Positions 41,266-51,581 are shown, counted from the stretch's first letter. The stretch: 64,000 nucleotides of DNA from JAGVSR01 sp033765145 (GCA_033765145.1 JANRIH010000008.1:62001-126000), one strand, 5' to 3'. The notes: a model not told the origin generated them from the letters alone. Translations and numbers: made by a program.

Positions 41266-42990
41266 ATGGCCGAACCAAAACGAAGCAAGCGGCAAGGAGA
41301 GGACGGCAGCGAACTCGTGCTCGTGGCGCTCGGCGGGCTCGGCGAAGTCGGCATGAACGTCTATGCCTATGGAATCGGCCCGGCGGATCAGCGCGAGTGG
41401 CTCGTCGTCGATCTCGGCATCACGTTTCCCGAGGGCGAGGACGATCCTGGCGTCGACGTCATCCTTCCCGATTTGAGGTTCCTCGAAGAGCAGCGCGCGG
41501 ATGTCGCCGGGCTCGTCATAACCCACGCCCACGAGGATCACATCGGTGCCGTGATCGAGATGTGGCCGCGGCTCGGCTGCCCGATCTACGCGACGCCGTT
41601 CACCGCCGGCATGCTCAAGGCTAAACTCGCGGAATTCGGCGGCAACGCGGCCCGCAAGATGCCGATCAACATCGTCAAGCTAGGGGCGCGATTTCAGGTC
41701 CGCGGCTTCGATCTCGAATTCGTCAACATGGCGCACTCGATCCCCGAGACGAGCGCACTCATCATGCGCACGCCGCTCGGAACCGTGTTCCATACGGCGG
41801 ATTGGAAACTCGACAGTGCGCCCTATATCGGGACGCCGTCACGGCCGGAAGTTTTCCAGGCGATCGGGGACGAAGGTGTGCTGGCTCTTGTCTGCGATTC
41901 GACCAACGCCATGCGCGAAGGCCGTTCGCCGACGGAGACCGAGGTCGCGGAAAGCCTGGCGGAAATCGTCAAGAAAGCACCGCAGCGCGTGCTGCTGACG
42001 ACCTTTTCGTCCAACGTCGCGCGCATCAAAGCGTGCTACGAGGCCGCGATCGCCAACGGCCGGCGGCTCGTTGTGGCCGGCAAGGCGCTGCATCGGGTCA
42101 TCGAGGTCGCGATCGACACGGGCTATCTGCCGAAGGACTTCGCATATCTCGATCAGCAGCAGATGAAGTATTTGCCGCGCGGAGAGGTGCTTTGCCTCTG
42201 TACCGGCAGCCAGGGCGAGCCTCGGGCGGCGCTGGCGCGGATCGCGGAGATGCAGCATCCCGACATCGCGCTCGACAAGGGCGACATCGTCATCTTTTCC
42301 TCGCGCGCGATCCCCGGGAACGAAAAGTCGATCGGGGCCATTCAGAACGCACTCATCCGCATGGGGGTCGACATCGTGACCGATGCGGAAGCGCTCGTGC
42401 ACGTCACGGGTCACCCGCGCCGCGAAGAGTTGAAACAGATGTACGGGTGGATCAAGCCGCGCATCGCGGTTCCCATGCATGGCGAGGCGCGGCATCTGAC
42501 GGCGAACGCTCGTCTCGCGCGGGAGAGCGGTGTCCGGGAAACCGTCACGGCGTACAACGGCGAGATCGTACGGCTCGCGCCCGGCGTCGCGCGGATCATC
42601 GACGATGCGCCGGTTGGGCGGGTTTTCCGCGACGGGCGACTTCTGGTTCCCGAGGGTGAGGGGCCGGTCAGGGAGCGGCGCAAGCTGGCGTTCGTCGGGA
42701 TTGCGGTTGTCGGCCTCGCTCTGACCCGCAAGGGCGCCGTCCTCGGAGATCCGATCGTGATGCTCGACGGCATCCCGGCGGAGGCGTACGACGGCGAGCC
42801 GATGATTGACATCGCCTACGATGCGGTGGAAGGCGCCTTGAGATCGATCCCGGAGCAGCGGCGCCGGGATGCTGCCCTCGTCGAGGATGCCGTCAAGCGG
42901 TCCGTCCGGGCGGCGATCGCCGACGCTTGGGGCAAAAAGCCCATCTGCAAGGTGCTCGTGTCGGTCGTCGATGGCGGCGGACGCGGGTAA
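41266..42990 (+). CDS. rnj: rnj, ribonuclease J
   Basis: A 574-residue metallo-beta-lactamase/beta-CASP nuclease with 5'-3' exonuclease and endonuclease activity in RNA maturation and decay. The zinc motif is HAHEDH (H87, H89, D91, H92). GGLGEVGMNVYAYG starts the fold. The beta-CASP part includes SNVARIKACYEAA, CTGSQGEPRAAL and the final HVTGHPRREELKQMYGW. AAGG lies 6 bases before the ATG at 41266; upstream in-frame codons overlap birA. mce follows after 116 bases. Confidence 0.94.
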   Translation: MAEPKRSKRQGEDGSELVLVALGGLGEVGMNVYAYGIGPADQREWLVVDLGITFPEGEDDPGVDVILPDLRFLEEQRADVAGLVITHAHEDHIGAVIEMWPRLGCPIYATPFTAGMLKAKLAEFGGNAARKMPINIVKLGARFQVRGFDLEFVNMAHSIPETSALIMRTPLGTVFHTADWKLDSAPYIGTPSRPEVFQAIGDEGVLALVCDSTNAMREGRSPTETEVAESLAEIVKKAPQRVLLTTFSSNVARIKACYEAAIANGRRLVVAGKALHRVIEVAIDTGYLPKDFAYLDQQQMKYLPRGEVLCLCTGSQGEPRAALARIAEMQHPDIALDKGDIVIFSSRAIPGNEKSIGAIQNALIRMGVDIVTDAEALVHVTGHPRREELKQMYGWIKPRIAVPMHGEARHLTANARLARESGVRETVTAYNGEIVRLAPGVARIIDDAPVGRVFRDGRLLVPEGEGPVRERRKLAFVGIAVVGLALTRKGAVLGDPIVMLDGIPAEAYDGEPMIDIAYDAVEGALRSIPEQRRRDAALVEDAVKRSVRAAIADAWGKKPICKVLVSVVDGGGRG

Positions 42991-43106
42991 TCTCCTGAAT
43001 GCAATGGGGGAATTAAGCCGCGACCGATAGAGCGCAGGACTGGCGATGGCCAGCGGGTCGCGCTATCTACGCAGTCTGTGAAGACAAGAGAAACAAGGGA
43101 CGGTCG

Positions 43107-43511
43107 ATGATCGGACGCCTCAATCACGTGGCCATTGCGGTCAAGGACATTAACAAGGCCGTAGCGACCTATCGCAACTCGCTCGGCGCGGACATCACCG
43201 AGCCGACGCCGCAGCCCGAGCACGGCGTCACGGTCGTCTTCGTCAACCTGCCGAATACGAAGATCGAGTTACTCGAACCCTTGGGTGAGAACTCGCCGAT
43301 CGCGAAGTTCCTCGAAAAGAATCCCGACGGTGGCATTCATCATGTCTGCTACGAGGTCGACGACATCATCGCCGCGCGCGACCGATTGAAGGCCGAGGGC
43401 GCGCGCGTCCTCGGTGACGGCAATCCCAAGATCGGCGCGCACGGCAAGCCGGTGCTCTTTCTGCATCCCAAGGACTTCCTGGGCACGCTGACGGAGTTGG
43501 AGCAGGCGTGA
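43107..43511 (+). CDS. mce: mce, methylmalonyl-CoA epimerase
   Basis: A 134-residue VOC-superfamily metalloenzyme that interconverts (R)- and (S)-methylmalonyl-CoA in propionyl-CoA breakdown. The two beta-alpha-beta-beta-beta units start at IGRLNHVAIAVKDI and GIHHVCYEVDDI. The metal ligands are the His in RLNHVA, the His in GGIHHVCYEV and the Glu in LTELEQA. The length is normal for the family. It lies between rnj and the DUF1467 gene, as in many Hyphomicrobiales. Confidence 0.94.
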   Translation: MIGRLNHVAIAVKDINKAVATYRNSLGADITEPTPQPEHGVTVVFVNLPNTKIELLEPLGENSPIAKFLEKNPDGGIHHVCYEVDDIIAARDRLKAEGARVLGDGNPKIGAHGKPVLFLHPKDFLGTLTELEQA

Positions 43512-43515
43512 TTTA

Positions 43516-43532
43516 GGCAGTAGGCAGCAGGC
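43516..43532. repeat. Half copy of the nuoK-nuoL inverted repeat
   Basis: GGCAGTAGGCAGCAGGC, 4 bases after the mce stop. It matches the inner part of the 35381 arm at 14 of 16 positions. No second arm is nearby. Confidence 0.5.
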
Positions 43533-43640
43533 ATCGCGCGGTTGCTAAGTGGGCAATCGAAGCGCAGGGAAAATGAGCCAGCGGGGCGCGCTTGATGCGG
43601 CAGCCTCTGATGTGAACACCGGACACAGGACATTCTCCGC

Positions 43641-43916
43641 ATGGGCATCGCCTTCGGGCTCGCGCTCTACTTCATGATCTGGTGGATGACGCTGTTCGTC
43701 GTCCTTCCCTTCGGCGTCAGGACGCAGGGCGAGGCGGGTGATGTCGAGCCCGGGACGCCGGCCAGCGCGCCGGAACGCTTTGCACTGAAAAAAGTCTTCT
43801 TCATCAACACGCTCGTCGCCGCGGTAGCGTTTGCGGTCGTGTGGGTTGCACTCGAACGCAATTGGCTCGGGACGCAAATGCCGCTCGATCCGATGCCGGC
43901 GGTCGTCGCGCAGTAG
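43641..43916 (+). CDS. DUF1467 family membrane protein
   Basis: A 91-residue protein with two membrane helices, FGLALYFMIWWMTLFVVLPFG (about 5-25) and INTLVAAVAFAVVWVAL (about 55-71). WWMTLFVVLPFGVRTQ is the family mark. The function is unknown. Its fixed place before proS and lolCD in alphaproteobacteria hints at an envelope role, by context only. The GTG/ATG choice is clear: MGIAFGLA is the usual start. Confidence 0.9.
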   Translation: MGIAFGLALYFMIWWMTLFVVLPFGVRTQGEAGDVEPGTPASAPERFALKKVFFINTLVAAVAFAVVWVALERNWLGTQMPLDPMPAVVAQ

Positions 43917-44071
43917 TCGCCGAGGCTCGGCGCCTTTGCGGCGCCTGTTGTTCTGCCCGTGGGGCGGCAATGGCCGCGCCATTGCAGGCGGCGGCTGATC
44001 CCGGTATTCACCGCCCTTGGTCCGGTCTATCCGGCATTCAGGCCCGCCGAACGCATCCGAACAGGGTTCTC

Positions 44072-45418
44072 ATGCATCTTTCCCGCTATTTCCTGCCCGT
44101 GCTGCGCGAAACGCCGAAAGAGGCCGAGATTATTTCGCACCAGCTGATGCTCCGCGCCGGCATGATCAAGCAGTCCGCGGCCGGCATCTATTCCTGGCTG
44201 CCGCTCGGGCTCAAAGTTCTGACCAAGATCGGGAACATCGTCCGTGAAGAGCAGAATAGGGCGGGTGCCGTCGAGATCCTGATGCCGACGATCCAGTCGG
44301 CCGATCTCTGGCGCGAGAGCAAGCGCTACGACGACTACGGCAAGGAAATGCTGCGCATCACCGACCGGCACGAGCGGGACATCCTGTTCGGACCGACGGC
44401 CGAAGAGGTCGTGACCGCGATTTTCCGCGATACTGTCAGGAGCTACAAGGACCTGCCGAAGAACCTCTACAACATCCAATGGAAGTTCCGCGACGAGGTC
44501 CGTCCACGGTTCGGTGTGATGCGCGGGCGCGAGTTTCTCATGAAGGACGCCTATTCGTTCGACCTGACGGCGGAGGCTTCGCAGAAGACCTACAATCAGA
44601 TGTTCGTCTCCTACCTGCGCACGTTCGCGCGCATGGGCCTCAAGTCCGTGCCGATGCAGGCGGCGACCGGTCCGATCGGCGGCAAACTCAGTCACGAGTT
44701 CATCATTCTTGCCGAGACGGGCGAGAGCCAGGTGTTCTGCCACCGGGACCTCATCGAGACGCCCGTGCCGCCGGCGGACACCGATTATGACGGCAATCTC
44801 GAACCGATCTTCGAGAAGTGGACGTCGCTCTATGCGGCGACCGAAGAAATGCACGACGAGGCGCGCTTTATGAAGGAGGTGCCGGATGCAAAGCGTGTGT
44901 CGGCGCGCGGCATCGAAGTCGGCCACATCTTTCATTTCGGCACGAAGTATTCCGAGCCGATGGGCGCCAAGGTGCAGGGACCGGACGGTCAACTCGTGAC
45001 GGCGCAGATGGGGTCTTACGGCATCGGCGTGTCGCGGCTCGTCGGCGCCATCATCGAGGCGAGCCACGATGCGGCGGGCTGTATCTGGCCGGTGCCGGTC
45101 GCGCCGTTCGAAGCAGCGGTCATCAACTTGAAGGCCGGGGATGCTGCGACAGACGAAGCGTGTGGCGCGCTCTATGCAAAGCTCCGGAATGCCGGCATCG
45201 ATGTTCTTTACGACGATACGGACGATCGGGCCGGTGCCAAGTTCGCGACCATGGATCTGGTCGGGGTGCCCTATCAGTTGATCGTCGGGCCGAAGGGCGT
45301 CAAATCGGGCGATGTCGAACTCAAGGATCGCAAGACCGGCCAGAAAGAGACACTGCCGATCGAAACCGGCCTCGCCCGTGCGATCGACCTCATTTCCGCC
45401 CAACGCGTGCTGGCGTAA
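44072..45418 (+). CDS. proS: proS, prolyl-tRNA synthetase
   Basis: A 448-residue class II aminoacyl-tRNA synthetase that loads proline. Motif 1 is around HQLMLRAGMIKQSAAGIYSWLPLG, motif 2 is in YNIQWKFRDEVRPRFGVMRGREF, and motif 3 is GSYGIGVSRLVGAIIEA. It is the short alphaproteobacterial form that lacks the editing insertion of E. coli ProS. The start MHLSRYFLPVLRETPKEAE is the family start; the ORF is open upstream but that part overlaps the DUF1467 gene. It precedes lolC. Confidence 0.96.
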   Translation: MHLSRYFLPVLRETPKEAEIISHQLMLRAGMIKQSAAGIYSWLPLGLKVLTKIGNIVREEQNRAGAVEILMPTIQSADLWRESKRYDDYGKEMLRITDRHERDILFGPTAEEVVTAIFRDTVRSYKDLPKNLYNIQWKFRDEVRPRFGVMRGREFLMKDAYSFDLTAEASQKTYNQMFVSYLRTFARMGLKSVPMQAATGPIGGKLSHEFIILAETGESQVFCHRDLIETPVPPADTDYDGNLEPIFEKWTSLYAATEEMHDEARFMKEVPDAKRVSARGIEVGHIFHFGTKYSEPMGAKVQGPDGQLVTAQMGSYGIGVSRLVGAIIEASHDAAGCIWPVPVAPFEAAVINLKAGDAATDEACGALYAKLRNAGIDVLYDDTDDRAGAKFATMDLVGVPYQLIVGPKGVKSGDVELKDRKTGQKETLPIETGLARAIDLISAQRVLA

Positions 45419-45493
45419 GTCGGCGCAAGCCGACGGGGCTCCGCCCAGCGGCGTGCCGGGGGACATATCCGAGACCGAACCGAGGACGGGGTG

Positions 45494-46777
45494 ATGACAG
45501 CCGCGCGAGACGACGCACCGAAAGGCACCGCACCCTTCTCGCCGTTCGAGTGGATGCTGGCGTCGCGCTATCTGCGCGCGCGGCGCAAGGAAGGGTTCAT
45601 CTCGGTCATCGCGGGCTTCTCGTTCCTCGGTATCATGTTGGGCGTCGCGACGCTCATCATCGTGATGGCGGTGATGAACGGATTCCGAAAAGATCTGTTC
45701 TCCAAGATCCTGGGACTGAACGGTCACGTCGTCGTCTACAAGATCGGCGCGCCGTTCGATGACTATCCGGACGTGACGAAACTCGTAGCAACTGTGCCCG
45801 GCGTGAAGCACGCCATCCCGCTCATCGAGGGGCAGGTGATGGTCTCCTCGACCGCGCAGGCGACGGGCGGTCTCGTCAGAGGCATCGCGGAAGCCGACAT
45901 CAAGGCGCTGCCGCTGGTCGCGAACAACGTCCGCTTCGGCACGTTTGACGGGTTCGATAGTCAGACCGGCATTGCGATCGGCATGCGGCTCGCCAAGCAG
46001 CTCTATGTGAACGTCGGGGACACGATCACGCTGGTATCGCCGCGTGGGGCGGCCACACCGTTCGGCACGGCGCCGCGGGCCAAGCCCTATGTCATCACGG
46101 CGGTGTTCGAACTTGGCATGTCCGAATACGACAAGACGATGATTTTCATGCCGCTCAACGAAGCCAAGCGCTACTTCAACAAGGGTGGGGAAGTCGACGT
46201 GCTGGAAGTCGTCGTCGACGATCCGGAGCGGGTGCAGGACATCGGCGAACGCATCCGGGCAGCGGGCGGCGATACGCTCAACGTCACGGACTGGCGGCAG
46301 AGGAATGAGACGTTCTTCACGGTGCTCGAAGTCGAGCGGAATGTGATGTTCATCATTCTCTCCCTCATCATCCTCGTCGCGGCGCTCAACATCATCTCGG
46401 GCATGATGATGCTCGTGAAGGACAAGGGCCGGGACATCGCCGTCCTGCGGACGATGGGGGCGACCAAGGGCGCCGTCATGCGCGTTTTTCTCATCACCGG
46501 GGCGTCGATCGGCATCGTCGGCACGATCGCGGGTCTCATTCTCGGGATCATCTTCTGCCAGAACATCGAGCATGTGCGGCAGGTCGTTTCTTGGATCACG
46601 GGAACGCCGCTCTTTGATCCCAATGTCTATTACCTCACGAAGCTGCCGGCTGAGATCAATCCCGTCGAGACGACGACGATCGTCCTCATGGCGCTACTGC
46701 TCTCGGTGCTCGCAACACTCTATCCGTCCTGGCGCGCCTCACGGCTCGATCCCGTCGAAGCCTTGAGATACGAGTGA
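45494..46777 (+). CDS. lolC: lolC/E, lipoprotein-releasing ABC transporter permease
   Basis: A 427-residue permease that, with LolD, extracts lipoproteins from the inner membrane and hands them to LolA. One helix lies near residues 30-55 (FISVIAGFSFLGIMLGVATLIIV), then a large periplasmic domain, then three helices from about 280 on. FEWMLASRYLRARRKEGFISVI is the family start. A single LolC/E-type gene is present, so the permease is probably a homodimer (LolF-like). The ATG at 45494 is preferred to the GTG directly before it. Its stop overlaps a possible GTG of lolD. Confidence 0.94.
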   Translation: MTAARDDAPKGTAPFSPFEWMLASRYLRARRKEGFISVIAGFSFLGIMLGVATLIIVMAVMNGFRKDLFSKILGLNGHVVVYKIGAPFDDYPDVTKLVATVPGVKHAIPLIEGQVMVSSTAQATGGLVRGIAEADIKALPLVANNVRFGTFDGFDSQTGIAIGMRLAKQLYVNVGDTITLVSPRGAATPFGTAPRAKPYVITAVFELGMSEYDKTMIFMPLNEAKRYFNKGGEVDVLEVVVDDPERVQDIGERIRAAGGDTLNVTDWRQRNETFFTVLEVERNVMFIILSLIILVAALNIISGMMMLVKDKGRDIAVLRTMGATKGAVMRVFLITGASIGIVGTIAGLILGIIFCQNIEHVRQVVSWITGTPLFDPNVYYLTKLPAEINPVETTTIVLMALLLSVLATLYPSWRASRLDPVEALRYE

Positions 46778-46788
46778 GGGTGGCGACC

Positions 46789-47502
46789 ATGCTCCATGTT
46801 CCCAGCACCACTACCATTCTGAGGCTCGAGGGTCTTCGCCGGGCCTTTCAGCAGGGCGAAAAGCCAATCGTCGTTCTCAACGGCGCATCAGCCGAGATTC
46901 GGGCCGGAGAGGCGGTCGCGCTCGTCGGGCCTTCTGGCGCCGGCAAATCCACATTGCTGCATATCGCGGGTCTTCTGGAAACGCCGGATAGCGGGCAGGT
47001 CATCGTCAACGGGCGGAATTGCGCCACGTTCGACGATGCCGAACGCACGCGCACGCGGCGCACGGACATCGGTTTCATCTATCAGTTCCATCAGCTGCTG
47101 CCGGAATTCTCCGCGATCGAGAACGTTATGCTGCCGCAGATGATCCTCGGCCGATCGCGGAAGCAGGCACGCGCGCGCGCGACGGATCTTCTGACGGCGC
47201 TTGGGCTCGGGCATCGGCTCGAGCATCGGCCGGCGCAACTGTCGGGCGGCGAACAGCAACGGACGGCGATCTGCCGGGCACTTGCCAACAATCCCCATCT
47301 TATTCTCGCCGACGAGCCGACGGGCAACCTCGATCCCCGCACGTCGGAACTTGTGTTCCACGAATTGATCGGACTTTTCCGCCGCGAGGGCGTTGCCGCT
47401 TTGATCGCCACGCACAATCTGGAACTTGCTCGGCGGATGGACCGTGTACTCCGGCTCGAAGCCGGTCAACTGATCGAGATCGCGCCTGGCGCGGTGCAAT
47501 AG
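46789..47502 (+). CDS. lolD: lolD, lipoprotein-releasing ABC transporter ATPase
   Basis: A 237-residue ABC ATPase that powers LolC/E. Walker A is GPSGAGKST, the signature is LSGGEQQRTAICRAL, and Walker B is HLILADEPTGNLD. The FxYQFHxLLPEFSAxENVMLP segment is the LolD-specific mark. GAGGG lies 8 bases before the ATG at 46789; a GTG at 46774 overlapping the lolC stop is an alternative start. Confidence 0.95.
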   Translation: MLHVPSTTTILRLEGLRRAFQQGEKPIVVLNGASAEIRAGEAVALVGPSGAGKSTLLHIAGLLETPDSGQVIVNGRNCATFDDAERTRTRRTDIGFIYQFHQLLPEFSAIENVMLPQMILGRSRKQARARATDLLTALGLGHRLEHRPAQLSGGEQQRTAICRALANNPHLILADEPTGNLDPRTSELVFHELIGLFRREGVAALIATHNLELARRMDRVLRLEAGQLIEIAPGAVQ

Positions 47503-47530
47503 CCGATCGCAGATCCGTTTGCACACGGAC

Positions 47531-47737
47531 TTAGAGCCATAGAGCCGCGCGGGCGCGAACCCAGGCCGAGACGGCGGTCTGTTTGTTCTTCAGCTTCCAA
47601 TCATGGTTGTCGTTCGATGGCGCCGATGCCGGGCTCGATGACGTCGCTGCGGGTGGATCGCGCTCCTCCGGCGGTTCCATTGCTTTCGCGGTTGTAGGAC
47701 GGAGCGACAAGATTGCGAGACGTGCAAATGCGGACAT
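47531..47737 (-). CDS. Small hypothetical protein
   Basis: A 68-residue protein on the opposite strand between lolD and dnaE. It begins MSAFARLAILSLRP, has a Pro/Ala/Ser-rich middle (PPEERDPPAATSSSPASAPSND) and ends with a basic, Trp-containing tail (DWKLKNKQTAVSAWVRARAALWL). GGAG lies 6 bases before the ATG at 47737, which supports expression. No family is recognised and the composition is low-complexity, so it may not be a real gene. It would converge on lolD. Confidence 0.45.
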   Translation of the reverse strand: MSAFARLAILSLRPTTAKAMEPPEERDPPAATSSSPASAPSNDNHDWKLKNKQTAVSAWVRARAALWL

Positions 47738-47962
47738 GCTTGTCTCCATTTTTTCTGGCGATGTGACTGAACGCGGGATGCTTCCGTCGATCTGGAAGCT
47801 CTCAGAAAGTGCCGTTCGGCGCTGTCCCATCAGTGACAGTGCGCGGGTCGTCGATCGGATGCCGCTTCTCGCGAGAGGTCATCGATGCGGGTCGATGTGA
47901 ATCTTGGGGGCGAAAGGGCCGCGTCGGCTCGCATGGCGATGTCCAGCGGCTAAACTCGGACG

Positions 47963-50900
47963 ATGACCGATCCGATTCCATCGCCAACTTCAGATCACGG
48001 CGCGACCAAGGGGGCCGTCGCGGCTCCGGGCTTCGTTCATCTGAAGGTTCATTCGGCCTATTCTCTGCTCGAGGGCGCGCTGCCGGTCCCGATGCTCGCG
48101 AAACTCGCGACGGGGTATGGAATGCCAGCCCTCGGCCTGACGGACACGAACAATCTTTTCGGCGTCCTCGAGTTTGCCGACAAGCTCGCGGGCGCGGGCA
48201 TACAGCCCATTGCGGGCGTCAGCCTTGCCGTCGACTTCGAGGACGCGAAGCGAGAGCGTACGGGAAGCGCGGCTCTGGGCGGTCGTCCGGTGCCCTGGAA
48301 GGATGGTCTCGTCGCGCTCTTTGCGATGAACGAGACGGGTTATGCCAATCTCATGGCGCTTGTCTCCGAAGCACATCTCGACAGCTCAGACGTGGACGGG
48401 CCGCATGTGAAAGTTACGAGGCTCGCTGCGCGTGCCGATGGCGTCATTGTCCTGTCCGGTGGGCCGGATGGTCCGATTGACCGCGCCTTGCGCGCCGGGC
48501 ATCCGGACATCGCAGAGGCGCGAGCCACTCGACTCCATGCGATCGCGGGAGATGGGTTCTATGTCGAGCTTCAGCGGCACGGGCTCGTGTCCGAGCAAGA
48601 CGTCGAGCCGCAACTGCTCGACATCGCCTATCGTGCCGGTGCGCCGATCGCCGCGACGAACGAAGTCTACTTCGCGACACCGTCCGACCACGAGGCGCAC
48701 GATGCGCTCCTCTGCATCGCGGAAGGGCGCTATGTGAGCGAGGACGACCGCCGGAGGGTCACCCGCGAGCACTTCTTCAAGGGCCCCGAGGAGATGGCGA
48801 AACTCTTCGGCGATCTTCCCGAGGCTCTCGCCTCGACAATCGAGATCGCGAAGCGCTGCGCATTCCGCCCGACGGGCCGGAAGCCGATCCTGCCGCGGTT
48901 TGTGAAGCCGGCGGAGGGCGCGAGCGAGGCGGAGGAACTCGAAGCCGAGGCCTTGGAACTGAAACGGCAAGCCGAAGACGGTCTCAAAGCGCGTCTCTCT
49001 GTTCACGGTCCGGCCGAAGGGTTCAAGGAAGATGACTACTGGACGCGCCTCGCCTACGAGGTGGACGTCATCACGAAGATGAAGTTCCCGGGCTACTTCC
49101 TGATCGTCGCGGACTTCATCAAGTGGACGAAGGCGCAAGGCATACCTGTGGGGCCGGGTCGTGGATCGGGTGCGGGCTCGCTCGTCGCCTGGTCGCTGAC
49201 GATCACGGATCTCGATCCCCTCCGCTTCGGGCTTCTGTTCGAGCGCTTCCTCAATCCCGAGCGCGTCTCAATGCCCGACTTCGACATCGACTTCTGCCAG
49301 GACCGACGCGACGAGGTCATCCGTTACGTGCAGGGCAAGTACGGGCATGACCGCGTGGCGCAGATCATCACGCACGGTAAGTTGCAGGCCCGTGCCGTTC
49401 TGCGCGACGTCGGACGCGTGCTGCAGATGCCCTACGGGCAGGTGGACAAGCTCTGCAAGCTCGTGCCGAACAATCCGGCGAACCCGGTGACGCTCGCACA
49501 GGCGATCGAGGGTGAACCGAAACTGCAAGAGGCGCGGGATACAGACTCGGCGGTCGCGGGGCTTCTCGAGATTGCACAGAAACTCGAGGGGCTCTACCGG
49601 CACGCCTCGACACATGCCGCCGGTATCGTGATCGGAGACCGGCCGCTCGATCGGCTGGTGCCGCTCTATCGCGACCCGAAATCCAACATGCCGGTGACGC
49701 AGTTCAACTGGAAGCTCGTCGAGGCGGCCGGGCTCGTGAAATTCGACTTTCTGGGCCTCAAGACGCTGACTGTTCTCGAAAAGGCGGTCGAACTCATCAA
49801 GCATGGTCGCGGCGAGACGGTCGATCTCGCTGCCGTGCCGATCGGCGGCGACGACCCCAAGGTGATCGCGGCCTACGAGCTTCTCGCCAAGGCGGATACG
49901 GTCGGCGTGTTCCAGCTCGAAAGTACGGGAATGCGGGAAAGCCTCAAGCGGCTGAAACCCGACCGCTTTGAGGACATCATCGCCATGGTGGCGCTCTACC
50001 GCCCCGGCCCCATGGACAACATCCCGACCTATATCAACCGCAAGCACGGCGAGGAGCCGGTCGATTGCCTCCATCCGATGCTCGAAGGTATCCTCAAGGA
50101 AACCTACGGCGTGATCATCTATCAGGAGCAGGTCATCCAGATCGCGCAGGTGATGGGTGGGTATTCGCTCGGGCAGGCCGATCTTCTCCGCCGCGCGATG
50201 GGCAAGAAAGACAAGGCCGAGATGGCGCGGCAGCAGGCGCGTTTTGTCGAGGGGGCGACCGAGCGCGGGGTTAAGAAGAACGACGCCGTCTACATCTTCG
50301 AACTCGTCGACAAATTCGCCGGATACGGCTTCAACAAATCCCACGCGGCAGCTTATGCGCTCGTCAGCTATCACACGGCCTATTTGAAGGCGAATTATCG
50401 CGAGGAGTTCCTGGCCGCGTCGATGACCCTCGATCTCGGCAACACCGACAAGCTCGCGATGTTCGCGGCGGAAGCTCGGAAGAGCGGCATTTCCGTGCTT
50501 CCGCCCTGCGTCAACGCATCGGGTGTTGAGTTTCTCGTCGAGCGCGACCGCGGAGCAGTCAAGGGAAGCATCCGCTACGCGCTTGCCGCTCTCAAGAACA
50601 TCGGCCGGGGCGCCGTCGAGACGATCGTCGATGCCCGCCGCGAGAAGGGGCCATACAGGTCGCTCTCCGATTTCGCGGAACGTCTCAATCCGAAGGCCGT
50701 CAACAAGCGCGCGCTCGAAACGCTGGCGATGGGCGGCGCCTTCGACACGCTCGAGGCCAATCGCGCGCTCGTCCTCGCCAATGCCGATACGATCATGAAC
50801 GAGGCCGGGAGCCGGGGCGAGGACCAGGAGATCGGTCAATTCAGCCTGCTCGGCGCCATGGCGTCGGGTGCCGGCAAGACCGAGGGGACGCTCAAGCTGA

Positions 50901-51571
50901 AGCCGCAGGCGGCCTGGACGCCGATGGAACGGCTATCGGAGGAGTTCAAGGCGATCGGCTTTTATCTCTCAGGCCATCCGCTCGACGCCTACGAGGGTGT
51001 GCTGCGCAAGATGGGTGTCCAGCGCTATGTCGAGTTCGAGGCGGCGGTCATGCGGGGGGCGGCGGCCGGCAGGCTCGCGGGGATCGTCATCGCGGCGCGC
51101 GAGCGGCGCTCGCAGAAGGGCAACAAGTTCGCCTTCGCGCTGTTCTCGGATGCCTCGGGGCAATTCGAGGCGGTCATCTTCTCCGACACGCTGAACGCAA
51201 GCCGCGATTTGTTGGAAGCCGGCACTCCGGTCGTGTTGAATGTCGAGGCGGAACGGGACGGCGAGACGGTCAAGATGCGCGTGCAGAGCCTCGAAGCGCT
51301 CGACAAGGCGGCGGCCGACGTGGAACGCGGGTTGAAGCTCGTGCTCGATACCGGATACGTGGCGGCGCGTCGCGAGGCGGCGATGGCGGCGCTGCTGTCG
51401 GCGCTGAAGCCGGGGCAGGCCGGACAGAGAAAGGGCGGAGAAGTGCGCGTCGTGCTGCCGATCGGTGGGCGCGAACTCGAAGTCGTGTTACCGGGGCGCT
51501 TCGACGTGTCGCCGCGACAGGCGGGCCAGCTTTCGACAATTCCGGGTGTGCTTGAAGTGGTCGAAATCTGA
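47963..51571 (+). CDS. dnaE: dnaE, DNA polymerase III subunit alpha
   Basis: A 1202-residue replicative polymerase. The PHP domain starts FVHLKVHSAYSLLEGAL (about residue 25) with TDTNNLFG. The palm holds the metal-binding aspartates D439 and D441 in MPDFDIDF and D595 in KFDFLGLKTL. GRGSGAGSLVAW and MALYRPGPMDNIP-like segments, a helix-hairpin-helix region (ALAALKNIGRGAVETIV, about 880) and an OB-fold (about 1030-1100) follow in normal order. It lies after lolCD, as is usual in Hyphomicrobiales. Confidence 0.97.
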   Translation: MTDPIPSPTSDHGATKGAVAAPGFVHLKVHSAYSLLEGALPVPMLAKLATGYGMPALGLTDTNNLFGVLEFADKLAGAGIQPIAGVSLAVDFEDAKRERTGSAALGGRPVPWKDGLVALFAMNETGYANLMALVSEAHLDSSDVDGPHVKVTRLAARADGVIVLSGGPDGPIDRALRAGHPDIAEARATRLHAIAGDGFYVELQRHGLVSEQDVEPQLLDIAYRAGAPIAATNEVYFATPSDHEAHDALLCIAEGRYVSEDDRRRVTREHFFKGPEEMAKLFGDLPEALASTIEIAKRCAFRPTGRKPILPRFVKPAEGASEAEELEAEALELKRQAEDGLKARLSVHGPAEGFKEDDYWTRLAYEVDVITKMKFPGYFLIVADFIKWTKAQGIPVGPGRGSGAGSLVAWSLTITDLDPLRFGLLFERFLNPERVSMPDFDIDFCQDRRDEVIRYVQGKYGHDRVAQIITHGKLQARAVLRDVGRVLQMPYGQVDKLCKLVPNNPANPVTLAQAIEGEPKLQEARDTDSAVAGLLEIAQKLEGLYRHASTHAAGIVIGDRPLDRLVPLYRDPKSNMPVTQFNWKLVEAAGLVKFDFLGLKTLTVLEKAVELIKHGRGETVDLAAVPIGGDDPKVIAAYELLAKADTVGVFQLESTGMRESLKRLKPDRFEDIIAMVALYRPGPMDNIPTYINRKHGEEPVDCLHPMLEGILKETYGVIIYQEQVIQIAQVMGGYSLGQADLLRRAMGKKDKAEMARQQARFVEGATERGVKKNDAVYIFELVDKFAGYGFNKSHAAAYALVSYHTAYLKANYREEFLAASMTLDLGNTDKLAMFAAEARKSGISVLPPCVNASGVEFLVERDRGAVKGSIRYALAALKNIGRGAVETIVDARREKGPYRSLSDFAERLNPKAVNKRALETLAMGGAFDTLEANRALVLANADTIMNEAGSRGEDQEIGQFSLLGAMASGAGKTEGTLKLKPQAAWTPMERLSEEFKAIGFYLSGHPLDAYEGVLRKMGVQRYVEFEAAVMRGAAAGRLAGIVIAARERRSQKGNKFAFALFSDASGQFEAVIFSDTLNASRDLLEAGTPVVLNVEAERDGETVKMRVQSLEALDKAAADVERGLKLVLDTGYVAARREAAMAALLSALKPGQAGQRKGGEVRVVLPIGGRELEVVLPGRFDVSPRQAGQLSTIPGVLEVVEI

Positions 51572-51581
51572 GGCGCACTGC